Assembly (NCBI RefSeq): GCF_000496755.2
Contig: NZ_AYKS02000114.1
Span: forward strand, 1 to 27,441
DNA length: 27,441 bases
Origin: Serratia sp. DD3
GTDB taxonomy: Bacteria > Pseudomonadota > Gammaproteobacteria > Enterobacterales > Enterobacteriaceae
Direction of reading: 5' to 3'
This document shows, piece after piece, positions 1 through 8,492 of the stretch. A program made the translations under genes and the position numbers. The notes under the pieces are model-generated. The model saw nothing but the letters and a program-made list of their open reading frames with translations, did no database searches and had not been told where the DNA came from. Positions within the stretch are counted from its first letter, which is position 1. Every line of letters starts with the position of its first letter.

Positions 1-39
1 TGAGCTAACCAGTACTAATGAACCGTGAGGCTTAACCTT
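1..39 (+). rRNA. rrl: 23S ribosomal RNA, 3' end (partial)
   Basis: The first 39 bases are the extreme 3' end of a 23S rRNA gene. They end in GCTTAACCTT, the usual terminus in Enterobacterales. The gene enters from outside the window. It is followed by a spacer of about 160 nt, in which I see no tRNA, and then by 5S rRNA, so this is the tail of an rRNA operon read on the plus strand. Confidence 0.93.
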
Positions 40-201
40 ACAACACCGAAGGTGTTTTGACCTGATACCAGGATATCGGGTAGAGAGATAGCGATAATCA
101 GCTTGTTCTACAGATTGAAGATGAGAGCAACAAAGATTTTGAGGTGCATAGGGGTAAGGTGGATTAACTGAAACCTGTTTCCTGTGACCTGAAACCTGAT
201 T

Positions 202-321
202 TGCCTGGCGGCCTTAGCGCGGTGGTCCCACCTGATCCCATGCCGAACTCAGAAGTGAAACGCCGTAGCGCCGATGGTAGTGTGGGGTCTCCCCATGTGA
301 GAGTAGGACACTGCCAGGCAT
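202..321 (+). rRNA. rrf: 5S ribosomal RNA
   Basis: This is a complete 120-nt 5S rRNA. It starts TGCCTGGCGG and ends ACTGCCAGGCAT, and these two ends pair to form helix I. The internal stretches GGTGGTCCCACCTGA, CCGAACTCAGAAGTGAAAC and GGGGTCTCCCC are the standard enterobacterial 5S signature. It is the last gene of the rRNA operon and runs straight into tandem terminators. Confidence 0.97.
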
Positions 322-333
322 CCAAATAAGTAG

Positions 334-363
334 AAAGCCCCGTGCGCAAGCATGGGGCTTTTT
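334..363 (+). terminator. rRNA operon terminator 1
   Basis: This hairpin has arms AAGCCCCGTGC and GCATGGGGCTT with a short GCAA-type loop (one wobble pair) and is followed by a run of T. It starts about 12 nt after the 3' end of 5S rRNA and is a textbook rho-independent terminator. Confidence 0.93.
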
Positions 364-426
364 GCTGTGTACGATAAAACAGTTTCTCTTCTCTGATTCA
401 AGCCATTGCGGAATAGGGAACTGAGG

Positions 427-498
427 GAAACGCCGTTGACGGTGGCCCCACAGGAAGTCTCAGGATGAGACGAATACTGTGTAGGCACTGCCAGGCAT
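427..498 (+). pseudogene. Decayed 5S rRNA-like remnant, copy 1
   Basis: The stretch contains GAAACGCCGT, then CGGTGGCCCCAC (compare CGGTGGTCCCAC in 5S), and ends ACTGCCAGGCAT, identical to the 5S 3' end. It then runs into the same TAGAAAG-terminator as the real 5S. The 5' part needed to close helix I is missing, so it cannot fold as 5S rRNA. Confidence 0.55.
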
Positions 499-510
499 TC
501 AATCAAGTAG

Positions 511-540
511 AAAGCCCCGTGCGGAAGCATGGGGCTTTTT
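511..540 (+). terminator. rRNA operon terminator 2
   Basis: This is the second copy of the terminator hairpin (AAGCCCCGTGC / GCATGGGGCTT, loop GGAA) with a T tract, at the same place in repeat unit B. It is probably a back-up stop for rRNA transcription. Confidence 0.9.
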
Positions 541-605
541 GCTGTGTACGATAAAACAGTTATCGCTTCTCTGATTCAAGCCATTGCGGAATAGGGAACT
601 GAGGG

Positions 606-674
606 GAACGCCGTTGGCGGTGGCCCCACAGGGAGTCTCAGGGTGAGATAAATACTGTAGGCACTGACAGGCAT
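606..674 (+). pseudogene. Decayed 5S rRNA-like remnant, copy 2
   Basis: This is a near copy of the remnant in the previous repeat unit. It has GAACGCCGT, GGCGGTGGCCCCAC and a final ACTGACAGGCAT with one base changed from 5S. It again precedes a TAGAAAG-terminator and is not expected to function. Confidence 0.5.
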
Positions 675-686
675 TCAATCAAGTAG

Positions 687-716
687 AAAGCCCCGTGCGT
701 TAGCATGGGGCTTTTT
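687..716. terminator. Terminator 3, between convergent rRNA operon and actP
   Basis: This third hairpin (AAAGCCCCGTGC / GCATGGGGCTTTTT) lies 30 nt from the actP stop codon. Its stem has A on one flank and T on the other, so it can work in both directions. It can end actP transcripts on the minus strand and catch residual rRNA transcripts on the plus strand. Confidence 0.85.
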
Positions 717-745
717 GCTATGAACAACAGTTATGCACAACAATG

Positions 746-2398
746 TTAGTGAGGTCTTCCCTGTAAAATGCCTACTCCGGTTTGTGATCGTACAAACTGA
801 GAACGGAAACGCTCGCGCTCTTGCTTGCCGGTGACAGAATTATCAGTGACAGAGAACAACCAAGTGCCAATAAATGCAATGAAGATAGAGAATAGTGCAG
901 GATATTCATAAGGATAGATTGGCTTAGCATGACCGAGGATTTGCACCCAAATCGTCGGGCCTAAAATCATCAGGATAACTGCTGTTAACAAACCTAGCCA
1001 TCCACCAATCATTGCCCCTCGAGTAGTCAGGCGTGACCAATACATGGAAAGAATGATGATAGGGAAATTACAGCTAGCAGCAATAGAGAAAGCGAGTCCT
1101 ACCATGAAGGCAATATTCTGTTTCTCAAATAGGATCCCTAGCATAATGGCAATGATCCCAAGTAGGAGGACCGTGATTTTGGATACTTTAAGCTCATTAC
1201 GTTCGGTTGCTTTACCGTCTTTAATCACGCAGGCATACAGATCATGAGAGACCGCTGAAGCCCCTGCCAACGTTAAGCCAGCGACTACCGCCAGAATAGT
1301 GGCAAATGCCACCGCTGAGATAAAGCCGAGGAAGAAACTTCCGCCGACGGCATCAGCCAGATGCACGGCTGCCATATTATTTCCACCAAGTAACGCTCCT
1401 GCCGCATCCTTGAATGTAGGATTTACACTGACGAGTAGGATGGCACCAAATCCGATAATAAACGTCAGAATATAGAAATAACCAATAAATCCAGTGGCAT
1501 AAAACACGCTCTTGCGTGCCTCTTTGGCATCACTAACGGTAAAGAATCGCATCAGGATATGCGGCAATCCAGCGGTACCAAACATTAACGCCAGACCTAA
1601 AGAGAGTGCGGATATCGGGTCGGATACCAAGCCCCCCGGGCTCATGATGGCAATCCCTTTTGGATGTACCTTTACGGCTTCAGCGAATAGAGTGTTAAAA
1701 TCGAAATTCACCGTTTTCATGACCATAAACGCCATAAAGCTGGCACCTGACAACAATAGGACGGCTTTAATGATTTGTACCCAAGTGGTCGCCAGCATGC
1801 CCCCGAATAACACATATAGAACCATCAATATACCAACCAATATTACGGCGACATGGTAATTGAGGCCAAAAAGCAACTGAATCAGTTTACCAGCCCCGAC
1901 CATCTGGGCGATGAGATAGAGAGCGACCACCACTAAGGAGCCACAGGCGGAAAGGATACGAATGGGTTTTTGTTTTAATCGGTAAGAGGCTACGTCAGCG
2001 AAAGTATAGCGCCCGAGGTTACGTAACCGTTCGGCAATAAGAAAAAGGATGATTGGCCAGCCGATCAGGAAGCCAATAGAGTAAATCAGACCGTCATAAC
2101 CCGAGGTATAGACCAATGCGGAGATACCGAGGAATGAAGCCGCAGACATAAAGTCACCAGCAATAGCCAAACCATTTTGTAACCCAGTAATACGCCCACC
2201 TGCCGTATAGTAATCGCCACGGGAACGTGTACGTTTGGAAGCCCAATAAGTAATGTAAAGCGTGGCTCCTACGAACAGGACAAACATGATGATGGCTTGA
2301 ACATTCAGTGGCTGGCGCTGGACGGCCCCACCAATGGCATCGGCATAGGTTAGCGTGGGTAACATGAGCAGCGTGCTGAGTGATAACAATTTTTTCAT
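746..2398 (-). CDS. actP: Cation/acetate symporter ActP
   Basis: This 550-residue protein belongs to the sodium:solute symporter (SSS) family and imports acetate and similar short carboxylates. Seen directly: an N-terminal leader ([21 protein letters not shown]) that looks like a cleavable signal peptide, followed by [10 protein letters not shown], and many hydrophobic segments including [19 protein letters not shown], typical of the family. The length matches E. coli ActP (about 549). The start overlaps the yjcH stop by 4 bp (ATGA type), so the two are translationally coupled. It is the third gene of acs-yjcH-actP, placing uptake beside activation of acetate. It converges on the rRNA operon and ends at the shared terminator. 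Confidence 0.96.
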   Translation of the reverse strand: MKKLLSLSTLLMLPTLTYADAIGGAVQRQPLNVQAIIMFVLFVGATLYITYWASKRTRSRGDYYTAGGRITGLQNGLAIAGDFMSAASFLGISALVYTSGYDGLIYSIGFLIGWPIILFLIAERLRNLGRYTFADVASYRLKQKPIRILSACGSLVVVALYLIAQMVGAGKLIQLLFGLNYHVAVILVGILMVLYVLFGGMLATTWVQIIKAVLLLSGASFMAFMVMKTVNFDFNTLFAEAVKVHPKGIAIMSPGGLVSDPISALSLGLALMFGTAGLPHILMRFFTVSDAKEARKSVFYATGFIGYFYILTFIIGFGAILLVSVNPTFKDAAGALLGGNNMAAVHLADAVGGSFFLGFISAVAFATILAVVAGLTLAGASAVSHDLYACVIKDGKATERNELKVSKITVLLLGIIAIMLGILFEKQNIAFMVGLAFSIAASCNFPIIILSMYWSRLTTRGAMIGGWLGLLTAVILMILGPTIWVQILGHAKPIYPYEYPALFSIFIAFIGTWLFSVTDNSVTGKQERERFRSQFVRSQTGVGILQGRPH

Positions 2399-2706
2399 TG
2401 CTGCACCTCGTTTAAAATCTCAGCATTGAGGCGATCAAATTCGGTGTTAGCACGGTAAGTGTAAATGCCGGTTAATATAAAAGAGAGCACAATTAAACCC
2501 ATCCCGATGGGAATACCTCGGGTAATGGTTAAGCCAGCATAAAGGGGCGTTCCAAGCCATTGAGGGTCGAAAGCAATCAAAAAGATAAAACTGACATAGA
2601 TAGTCAGTGTTATGACTGATAATAACCAGGCAAAGTGGCTACGTTTTTTCACCAATAATTTAAAGCGCGGATTATCTTCGATTTTTTGATAAAGCTCTTC
2701 ATTCAT
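2395..2706 (-). CDS. yjcH: DUF485 inner-membrane protein YjcH
   Basis: This small 103-residue protein has two clear hydrophobic segments: about residues 26-48 ([20 protein letters not shown]) and about 65-88, around [19 protein letters not shown]. That is the usual layout of the DUF485 family. The position between acs and actP and the length match E. coli YjcH (104 aa). Its molecular role is not settled; the constant pairing with ActP suggests a partner or stability factor for the symporter. Its stop overlaps the actP start by 4 bp. It lies 270 nt downstream of acs, across a gap holding a stable hairpin. Confidence 0.93.
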   Translation of the reverse strand: MNEELYQKIEDNPRFKLLVKKRSHFAWLLSVITLTIYVSFIFLIAFDPQWLGTPLYAGLTITRGIPIGMGLIVLSFILTGIYTYRANTEFDRLNAEILNEVQQ

Positions 2707-2927
2707 CAGATGTTCTCCTCTGGGTATTAAATAATGGCATCGCTAATTACTTTTTTTCTATTGCCTCATTTGTTGAATTGTAGGCAGCCATTACCTACCC
2801 CAGCAGAATTCTCTGGGATGGATGATGGCTACTTTAGGAAACGATTAGCTACACTTGGCGTTTTTTAAGCGACAAATGTTACTACGTGTCGTTATTCCGC
2901 TTGTGTCTGGTAAGCGCTAGTTTATAT

Positions 2928-2966
2928 GCAGGCTGTTCAGCGGATAAAGACCAATGAACAGCCTGC
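2928..2966 (-). promoter_or_regulatory. Perfect 12-bp hairpin in the acs-yjcH gap
   Basis: Arms GCAGGCTGTTCA and TGAACAGCCTGC are exact reverse complements, with a 15-nt loop. The hairpin starts 10 nt past the acs stop codon on the transcribed (minus) strand and has no T tract. It is therefore more likely an mRNA 3'-end protector or processing site than a full terminator. It could set a lower level of yjcH-actP than of acs, which is an inference. Confidence 0.7.
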
Positions 2967-2976
2967 TACGGCAAAA

Positions 2977-4935
2977 TCAGGATGGAACGCTCATGGATTG
3001 TTTCTCTTCTAGCAGCTTGTCTACGACAGCCGGATCCGCCAGTGTTGAGGTATCCCCCAAGTTACTGGTATCACCAGTGGCAATTTTGCGTAGAATGCGG
3101 CGCATGATTTTACCGGAACGTGTTTTCGGCAAAGAGTCAGTCCAATGAAGAACATCAGGTGTGGCAATGGCTCCGATTTCTTTACGTACCCAATCACGCA
3201 CCTCAGCATACAGTTCTGGCGTCGGCTCTTCCCCATGATTCAGCGTAATGTAGGCGTAAATGGCCTGACCTTTGATGCTATGGGGGATGCCCACCACAGC
3301 GGCTTCGGCAATTTTAGGATGGGCAACCAGGGCGGATTCAATTTCGGCGGTTCCCAAACGGTGTCCGGAAACGTTCAATACATCATCAACACGGCCAGTA
3401 ATCCAATAATAGCCATCTTCGTCACGGCGGGCACCGTCACCACTGAAATACATCCCTTTAAAGGTGGAAAAGTAGGTTTGCTCGAAACGGTCATGATCAC
3501 CAAATAGAGTACGAGCTTGTCCTGGCCAGGAGTCGGTAATGACCAGATTCCCTTCACAAATCCCCTCTTGCGGTGTTCCCATATTGTCCACCAGGGCGGG
3601 CTGTACCCCAAAGAATGGGCGCGTTGCCGAGCCAGCTTTTAACTCGGTAGCACCTGGTAGCGGGGTGATCAGGAAACCACCCGTTTCGGTTTGCCACCAA
3701 GTATCGACGATAGGGCACTTGGCGTTACCAATCTTGTTGTAGTACCACTCCCAGGCTTCCGGGTTGATGGGTTCACCCACCGAGCCCATGATGCGAAGTG
3801 AATCCCGCTTGGTATTTTCAATCGCCTTATCCCCTTCAGCCATCAAGGCACGGATAGCGGTGGGGGCGGTATACAGGATATTAACCTGATGTTTATCGAC
3901 GACTTGTGATAAGCGGTTGACGCCTGGGTAGTTCGGCACCCCTTCGAACATCAGCGTGGTGGCACCACAAGCCAATGGGCCATATAACAGGTAGCTGTGA
4001 CCCGTCACCCAGCCTACATCTGCGGTGCACCAATAAATATCCCCTTCATGATAATCGAAGACATATTTAAAGGTCAGAGCAGCATAGACCAGATAGCCCC
4101 CAGTGGTATGCAAGACGCCTTTGGGTTTACCGGTGGAACCCGAGGTATACAGGATAAACAGCGGATCTTCCGCATTAATCTCTTCCGCTGGGCAATCAGC
4201 AGTGACATCTTTAATCAGTTCGTGCCACCAAAGGTCGCGGCCTGCTTGCCAGGGACCTGCTTTACCCGTGCGTTGGAAAACCACCACATTGTTGATACTT
4301 TTCACCCCAGGATTTTTTAGTGCATCATCGACATTTTTTTTCAGGGGCACAGTGCGACCAGCACGCAGACCTTCATCAGCGGTGATCACCAGTTTTGCGT
4401 TGCAATCAATGATACGGCCTGCGATGGCTTCAGGGGAGAAACCGCCAAAGATCACGGAATGTATGGCACCAATGCGAGCACAAGCCAACATGGCGACTGC
4501 CGCTTCTGGCACCATTGGCATATAGATAGCGACCACATCGCCTTTTTTTACACCCAGTTTTTTTAATACATTAGCGAACTGGCAGACATCATGATGCAGT
4601 TGTTTATAACTCACTTTTTTCGACTGAGTGGGATCATCCCCTTCCCAAATAATGGCGGTCTGATCGCCACGCTCAGCCAAATGACGATCCAAACAGTTGG
4701 CAGAGAGGTTCAGAGTACCATCTTCAAACCAGCGGATACTGATATGACCAGGGTCGAAGGAGGTGTTCTTAACCACCGTATAGGGTTTGATCCAATCCAG
4801 GATCTTGCCTTGCTCACCCCAAAATGCTGCCGGGTCTTGTACTGATTGTTGATAATATTGTTGATATCGTGCTGGATTAATCAGGGCACGTTCTGCAATT
4901 GCAGACGGAATGGGGTGTTTATGCACTTGGCTCAT
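2977..4935 (-). CDS. acs: Acetyl-CoA synthetase
   Basis: AMP-forming acetate:CoA ligase turns acetate, ATP and CoA into acetyl-CoA, AMP and PPi in the cytoplasm. The protein has 652 residues, the length of the enterobacterial enzyme. Seen directly: the P-loop-like motif [11 protein letters not shown], the acyl-pocket motif [10 protein letters not shown], the hinge region [20 protein letters not shown], and C-terminal [11 protein letters not shown], where Lys609 falls at the residue acetylated by Pat and deacetylated by CobB in Salmonella and E. coli. AAGGAG sits 6 nt before the ATG. It is the first gene of acs-yjcH-actP. In E. coli the operon is CRP-dependent, and a CRP-like site is present upstream here. 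Confidence 0.97.
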   Translation of the reverse strand: MSQVHKHPIPSAIAERALINPARYQQYYQQSVQDPAAFWGEQGKILDWIKPYTVVKNTSFDPGHISIRWFEDGTLNLSANCLDRHLAERGDQTAIIWEGDDPTQSKKVSYKQLHHDVCQFANVLKKLGVKKGDVVAIYMPMVPEAAVAMLACARIGAIHSVIFGGFSPEAIAGRIIDCNAKLVITADEGLRAGRTVPLKKNVDDALKNPGVKSINNVVVFQRTGKAGPWQAGRDLWWHELIKDVTADCPAEEINAEDPLFILYTSGSTGKPKGVLHTTGGYLVYAALTFKYVFDYHEGDIYWCTADVGWVTGHSYLLYGPLACGATTLMFEGVPNYPGVNRLSQVVDKHQVNILYTAPTAIRALMAEGDKAIENTKRDSLRIMGSVGEPINPEAWEWYYNKIGNAKCPIVDTWWQTETGGFLITPLPGATELKAGSATRPFFGVQPALVDNMGTPQEGICEGNLVITDSWPGQARTLFGDHDRFEQTYFSTFKGMYFSGDGARRDEDGYYWITGRVDDVLNVSGHRLGTAEIESALVAHPKIAEAAVVGIPHSIKGQAIYAYITLNHGEEPTPELYAEVRDWVRKEIGAIATPDVLHWTDSLPKTRSGKIMRRILRKIATGDTSNLGDTSTLADPAVVDKLLEEKQSMSVPS

Positions 4936-5013
4936 GTTTTTCTCCTTATGTGTGTTAATGATATGTCAACAAATGGTTAATTGATCTTCTACCATGATGT
5001 TTTGTTTCTTTTT

Positions 5014-5029
5014 TGTGTGGCATATCACG
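5014..5029. promoter_or_regulatory. Candidate CRP site upstream of acs
   Basis: TGTGT-N6-TCACG matches the CRP consensus TGTGA-N6-TCACA at 8 of 10 core positions. It lies about 80-95 nt before the acs start. CRP activation of acs is established in E. coli; use of this exact site is inferred. Confidence 0.5.
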
Positions 5030-5148
5030 TAATGAATGAGCTGATTTGCAGTAGCGATACCTAAATTCGTTCAGCTACTCTCTATCTGAAGTTTGAATCG
5101 ATTTAAGTATCGGTTGCCAGTTTGTCAATCCGCGAGTTTTGACAGTGG

Positions 5149-5727
5149 TTATTGATGGAGAGGATGCTGCAGTAATTTTTGATATTCTTCTTGAGTATCA
5201 ATGTCATAATGAATGCCGTTTTCCTGCACCTCAAGAAATCGATAATCCCCCAGCTCAATGACCTGCTTCATTGATAATTTAGGGTCAGCCATATTAATGC
5301 GCTCAATGATGGAAGCTGGCAGCAGTACTGGGTGCCCTCTCTCTTTATGATAGCGGGGGACCAGCGCAAAGGGCCCTTTTTCTTGCCATAATGCGGCGTA
5401 AATCCCATGTCTGATGCAAGGTAGATCGCCTAAAGTCAGAAAGAAGTAGGGGCTACGTACCTGTTGGACACCAGTACGAATGGAAGATAACATTCCCTGC
5501 TGGTAATTGGCGTTATGCACCACCTCAATCTGTGGATGTTGGTGATAGTAAGCTGCTAACTCCTCACCACGAAAGCCGCTGACGACAATGACTCGTTGGC
5601 AAAACGCCAACGCATTGGCGATTGCGGTATCAAGAATAGTCCCGTTACCGTAAGGCAGCATCATTTTCCACTGCCCCATGCGTGTTGACATCCCGGCGGC
5701 TAGCATTACGCAATCAATATGGGTCAT
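5149..5727 (-). CDS. mocA: MocA/YgfJ-type molybdenum cofactor nucleotidyltransferase
   Basis: This 192-residue protein belongs to the MobA-like nucleotidyltransferase family and has the length of E. coli MocA. The N-terminal motif LAAGMSTRMGQWKMMLP (residues 9-25) is the nucleotide-binding loop and is almost identical to the MocA sequence as I remember it. TLGDLPC (about 97-103) carries the metal-binding Asp of the family. MocA adds CMP to molybdopterin to make the cytosine-dinucleotide cofactor used by xanthine dehydrogenase-type enzymes. No such enzyme is encoded nearby, so the partner is unknown. AGGTAGG precedes the ATG. The gene diverges from cdaR and lies upstream of acs on the same strand, separated by 213 nt holding the acs control region. 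A MobA-type guanylyl activity is less likely but not excluded. Confidence 0.8.
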   Translation of the reverse strand: MTHIDCVMLAAGMSTRMGQWKMMLPYGNGTILDTAIANALAFCQRVIVVSGFRGEELAAYYHQHPQIEVVHNANYQQGMLSSIRTGVQQVRSPYFFLTLGDLPCIRHGIYAALWQEKGPFALVPRYHKERGHPVLLPASIIERINMADPKLSMKQVIELGDYRFLEVQENGIHYDIDTQEEYQKLLQHPLHQ

Positions 5728-5898
5728 CGTTTACCTACCTGCTGGTACCCATTCATTACTGAATATAAGGAATCGGAATTATTGACTGATACCCGTTGTC
5801 ATTCAAGCAGCTGGTAGGCTTTCTTCGATTCTGTTGAAGCCGAGCACAGAGTTCGCATTATGTGGCACAGCCAGATGCGTCTTTGCCCTGCTGATAGG

Positions 5899-5904
5899 TA
5901 TAAT
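5899..5904 (+). promoter_or_regulatory. Candidate -10 box for cdaR
   Basis: A perfect TATAAT lies 40 nt before the preferred cdaR start codon. No good -35 box is evident at 16-18 nt spacing, so the promoter may need an activator. The box lies inside a longer upstream open frame, which supports the downstream start. Confidence 0.35.
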
Positions 5905-5944
5905 TCATACTTTTGCTCATTGGCCATTAACATTAAGGAACACT

Positions 5945-7072
5945 ATGCCCTCCCCTGAGTTGAAGGAAAGCACCGCTCGCCAAATAGTTCAGCGTGCGAT
6001 GAGCATCTTGAAACACTCCGTCAATGTGATGAACAACCGTGGCGTCATCGTTGCATCTGGGGATGCATCACGTTTGCACCAGCTTCACGAAGGCGCATTA
6101 CTGGCGCTGGCCGAGAATCGCGTGGTGGAAATTAACGAAGCCTCGGCATTGCTATTAAAAGGGGTTCGTCCGGGAATCAATGTCCCCATCTTGTTTCGCC
6201 AGGAGCTGGTAGGGGTGATTGGGATATCAGGCCCACCGGATGAAGTCAGAGCTTATGCTGAATTGGTGGGAATGGCGGCAGAATTGGTTATCGAACAGGC
6301 TGAAATGTTAGAGCAGTCGCAGTGGGAGAAACGTTATCGCGAGGATTTAGTCCAACTCTTGATCCAGCCTGCCAGTGATCCGGTGATGGTCAGTTCAATT
6401 GCGACCTATCTCGGGTTGGATATGACACTCCCCCGTATTGCGGTGATTATTTCGTTAGATGAACGGGCTCATGATCAGTCACCGGCTCTGATTAATCGTC
6501 TGACGAGTTTAGGTAAAGAAAGCCTGGTTGCCATGAATGAGTTACATCGTTTCGTGTTGTTGCAACCGCTCAAACTCTCCCACAATACCGAGGTGAACAA
6601 GGCGATTGACCGGGTAATGCGGCGGATAAAACAGAATATTAGTGATGAGTTCGCAGTACGTATTGCGGTGGGTGGCTATTTCACCAGTGAGGATGGCCTT
6701 TATCGCTCCTATTTAAGTGCCAAGGCCATGTTTGAAACGGCGACGCTAATTCAGTCACGCAAAAGTATTACCAGTTATCAGGAACACTGGTTCCCCGTGC
6801 TTTTTAATCATTTTTCCCAAAGTTGGCAGGCTGAAGAGTTAAGTCGATCATGGTTGATACTCAAAGCCGCTGACCGTAAATCGGTATTATGTTCGACATT
6901 GCGCAGTTATTTTGATCAAAACTGTGATGTTACGCATACCGCTGAACACCTCAAAATTCATGTCAACACCTTGCGTTACCGACTGCAAAAAATAGGCCAG
7001 ATTACCAATTTAAATATCAATGAGTTAAATAGCATTGTTCAATTGTTTATCGGCATGAAAATGCACCCATAA
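5945..7072 (+). CDS. cdaR: CdaR-type sugar-diacid/glycerate regulator
   Basis: This is a 375-residue transcription activator. The N-terminal half (about residues 1-135) has the putative sugar-diacid recognition domain seen in CdaR, including QIVQRAMSILKHSVNVMN and the LFRQELVGVIGISG sensor core. The C-terminal helix-turn-helix of the PucR type lies at about 332-358 (HTAEHLKIHVNTLRYRLQKI). An open frame extends 37 codons further upstream, but I chose the ATG at 5945 because TAAGGAA sits 4 nt before it and a TATAAT box lies within the longer version. In E. coli CdaR senses glycerate, glucarate or galactarate and controls gar, gud and its own gene. Here it precedes a permease and glycerate kinase, so D-glycerate is the likely inducer. 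Confidence 0.88.
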   Translation: MPSPELKESTARQIVQRAMSILKHSVNVMNNRGVIVASGDASRLHQLHEGALLALAENRVVEINEASALLLKGVRPGINVPILFRQELVGVIGISGPPDEVRAYAELVGMAAELVIEQAEMLEQSQWEKRYREDLVQLLIQPASDPVMVSSIATYLGLDMTLPRIAVIISLDERAHDQSPALINRLTSLGKESLVAMNELHRFVLLQPLKLSHNTEVNKAIDRVMRRIKQNISDEFAVRIAVGGYFTSEDGLYRSYLSAKAMFETATLIQSRKSITSYQEHWFPVLFNHFSQSWQAEELSRSWLILKAADRKSVLCSTLRSYFDQNCDVTHTAEHLKIHVNTLRYRLQKIGQITNLNINELNSIVQLFIGMKMHP

Positions 7073-7209
7073 ATTGTTCTTTACTCCAAATTACGCCCTG
7101 CCATAACCCCCCTTTTTTGGTGGTTTCTCTCAAGATTTTTCGTCATTTCTTTGAATAATGGCGCAAGGTAATCAACTTTTAATCAAAACAACACTTCCAG
7201 GAGACCAAG

Positions 7210-8481
7210 ATGGTGACTGTTCCCGTGTCTGCAACAGGCGCATTGATAGCACTTATTGTCGCTATTATATTAATTTTGCGAAAAGTGCCCCCTGTTTACG
7301 GCATGATGGCCGGTGCTCTGGTCGGGGGACTGATTGGCGGCGCAGACCTGATAGAAACCATCAAACTCATGGTGACTGGTGCGCAAGGTATTACCAACGC
7401 CGTATTACGCATTTTGGCCGCTGGGGTGCTGGCTGGCGTACTGATTGAATCTGGTGCAGCCAATACCATCGCCGAAACCATTGTGCGTAAAGTGGGTGAG
7501 CATCGGGCACTGCTGGCGCTGGCAGTGGCTACCATGCTACTGACTGCGGTCGGTGTATTTGTGGACGTGGCTGTTATTACCGTTTCCCCCATTGCGTTAG
7601 CGATAGCCCACCGTGCCGACCTATCCAAAACAGCTATCCTGTTGGCGATGATTGGTGGGGGCAAAGCCGGTAACGTGATGTCACCGAATCCAAACACCAT
7701 TGCCGCTGCAGACAACTTCCACGTTCCACTAACATCCGTTATGGCGGCGGGGATTATCCCTGGTCTGTGTGGCCTGGTGATTGCCTATTTATTGGCTCGT
7801 CGTCTGGTGACTCGCGGCAGCAAAGTGACAGCCGCAGAACTGGTTGAACACAAGCAGGGTGAAATGCCGGGTTTTTGGGCCTCCATTACTGCTCCTTTTG
7901 TCGCCATTGTGCTGTTGGCTCTGCGTCCGATCACTGGTATTGCCATTGACCCGCTGATTGCGCTGCCAGTAGGCGGACTGGCGGGTGTATTGGTGATGGG
8001 GCGGCTACGTAATACTAATCAGTACATTACTTCCGGCCTGGCACGTATGGCCCCGGTGGCGATTATGCTGTTAGGTACCGGGACGCTGGCAGGTATTATC
8101 GCCAATTCCGGTTTGAAAGATGTCTTAATCAGCGGCCTGACGGCTTCCGGCATGCCATCTTATCTATTGGCACCGTTCTCCGGGGCATTAATGTCGATGG
8201 CTACCGCCTCAACCACGGCGGGTACTGCTGTCGCTTCTGCGGTATTCAGTTCAACCCTGATGGATATGGGTATCACTGCCCTGGCAGGAGCCGCCATGAT
8301 CCATGCGGGTGCGACGGTCTTTGATCATATGCCTCACGGTAGTTTTTTCCATGCTACGGGTGGTTGTGTCTACATGCCAGTACATGAGCGCCTGAAATTG
8401 CTGCCTTATGAAACGTTGGTCGGCCTGACCATTGCCTTCGTTTCTACGCTGATGTTTGGTGTATTTAATCTTGCTGGTTAA
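7210..8481 (+). CDS. GntP-family permease, probably for D-glycerate
   Basis: This 423-residue, very hydrophobic protein has about 12 predicted membrane segments and belongs to the gluconate:H+ symporter (GntP) family. Recognisable parts are LAAGVLAGVLIESGAANTIA (helix with the ESG motif), the GGGKAGNVMSPNPNT loop and the C-terminal MIHAGATVFDHMPHGSFFH. AGGAG lies 6 nt before the ATG. It is 137 nt downstream of cdaR and only 11 nt upstream of glycerate kinase, so the two form an operon. Glycerate, rather than gluconate, is inferred purely from that neighbour. No gluconate kinase or dehydratase is present. Confidence 0.82.
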   Translation: MVTVPVSATGALIALIVAIILILRKVPPVYGMMAGALVGGLIGGADLIETIKLMVTGAQGITNAVLRILAAGVLAGVLIESGAANTIAETIVRKVGEHRALLALAVATMLLTAVGVFVDVAVITVSPIALAIAHRADLSKTAILLAMIGGGKAGNVMSPNPNTIAAADNFHVPLTSVMAAGIIPGLCGLVIAYLLARRLVTRGSKVTAAELVEHKQGEMPGFWASITAPFVAIVLLALRPITGIAIDPLIALPVGGLAGVLVMGRLRNTNQYITSGLARMAPVAIMLLGTGTLAGIIANSGLKDVLISGLTASGMPSYLLAPFSGALMSMATASTTAGTAVASAVFSSTLMDMGITALAGAAMIHAGATVFDHMPHGSFFHATGGCVYMPVHERLKLLPYETLVGLTIAFVSTLMFGVFNLAG

Positions 8482-8492
8482 TGGAGTGAAAA

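Larger units (their letters stand above)
331..732 (+). repeat. About 177-bp tandem repeat, 2.3 copies, carrying rRNA terminators
   Basis: Unit A (331-507) and unit B (508-683) are nearly identical, and a third partial unit starts at 684. Each begins TAGAAAGCCCCGTGCG, carries a GC-rich terminator hairpin, then a shared ACGATAAAACAGTT and CTGATTCAAGCCATTGCGG. Units A and B end with a decayed 5S-like stretch finishing in ACTG(C/A)CAGGCAT. The repeat fills the gap between 5S rRNA and actP. It probably arose by repeated duplication of the 5S-terminator unit followed by decay of the 5S part, which is an inference. Confidence 0.85.

Noticed and set aside
164..530. Two short open frames over the 5S rRNA and repeat region
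   Set aside because: They overlap rRNA and terminators, and their similarity to each other comes from the tandem repeat.
7073..7209. Terminator between cdaR and the permease
   Set aside because: The AACCCCCC...GGTGGTT pairing is weak and mismatched, and no proper T tract follows it.
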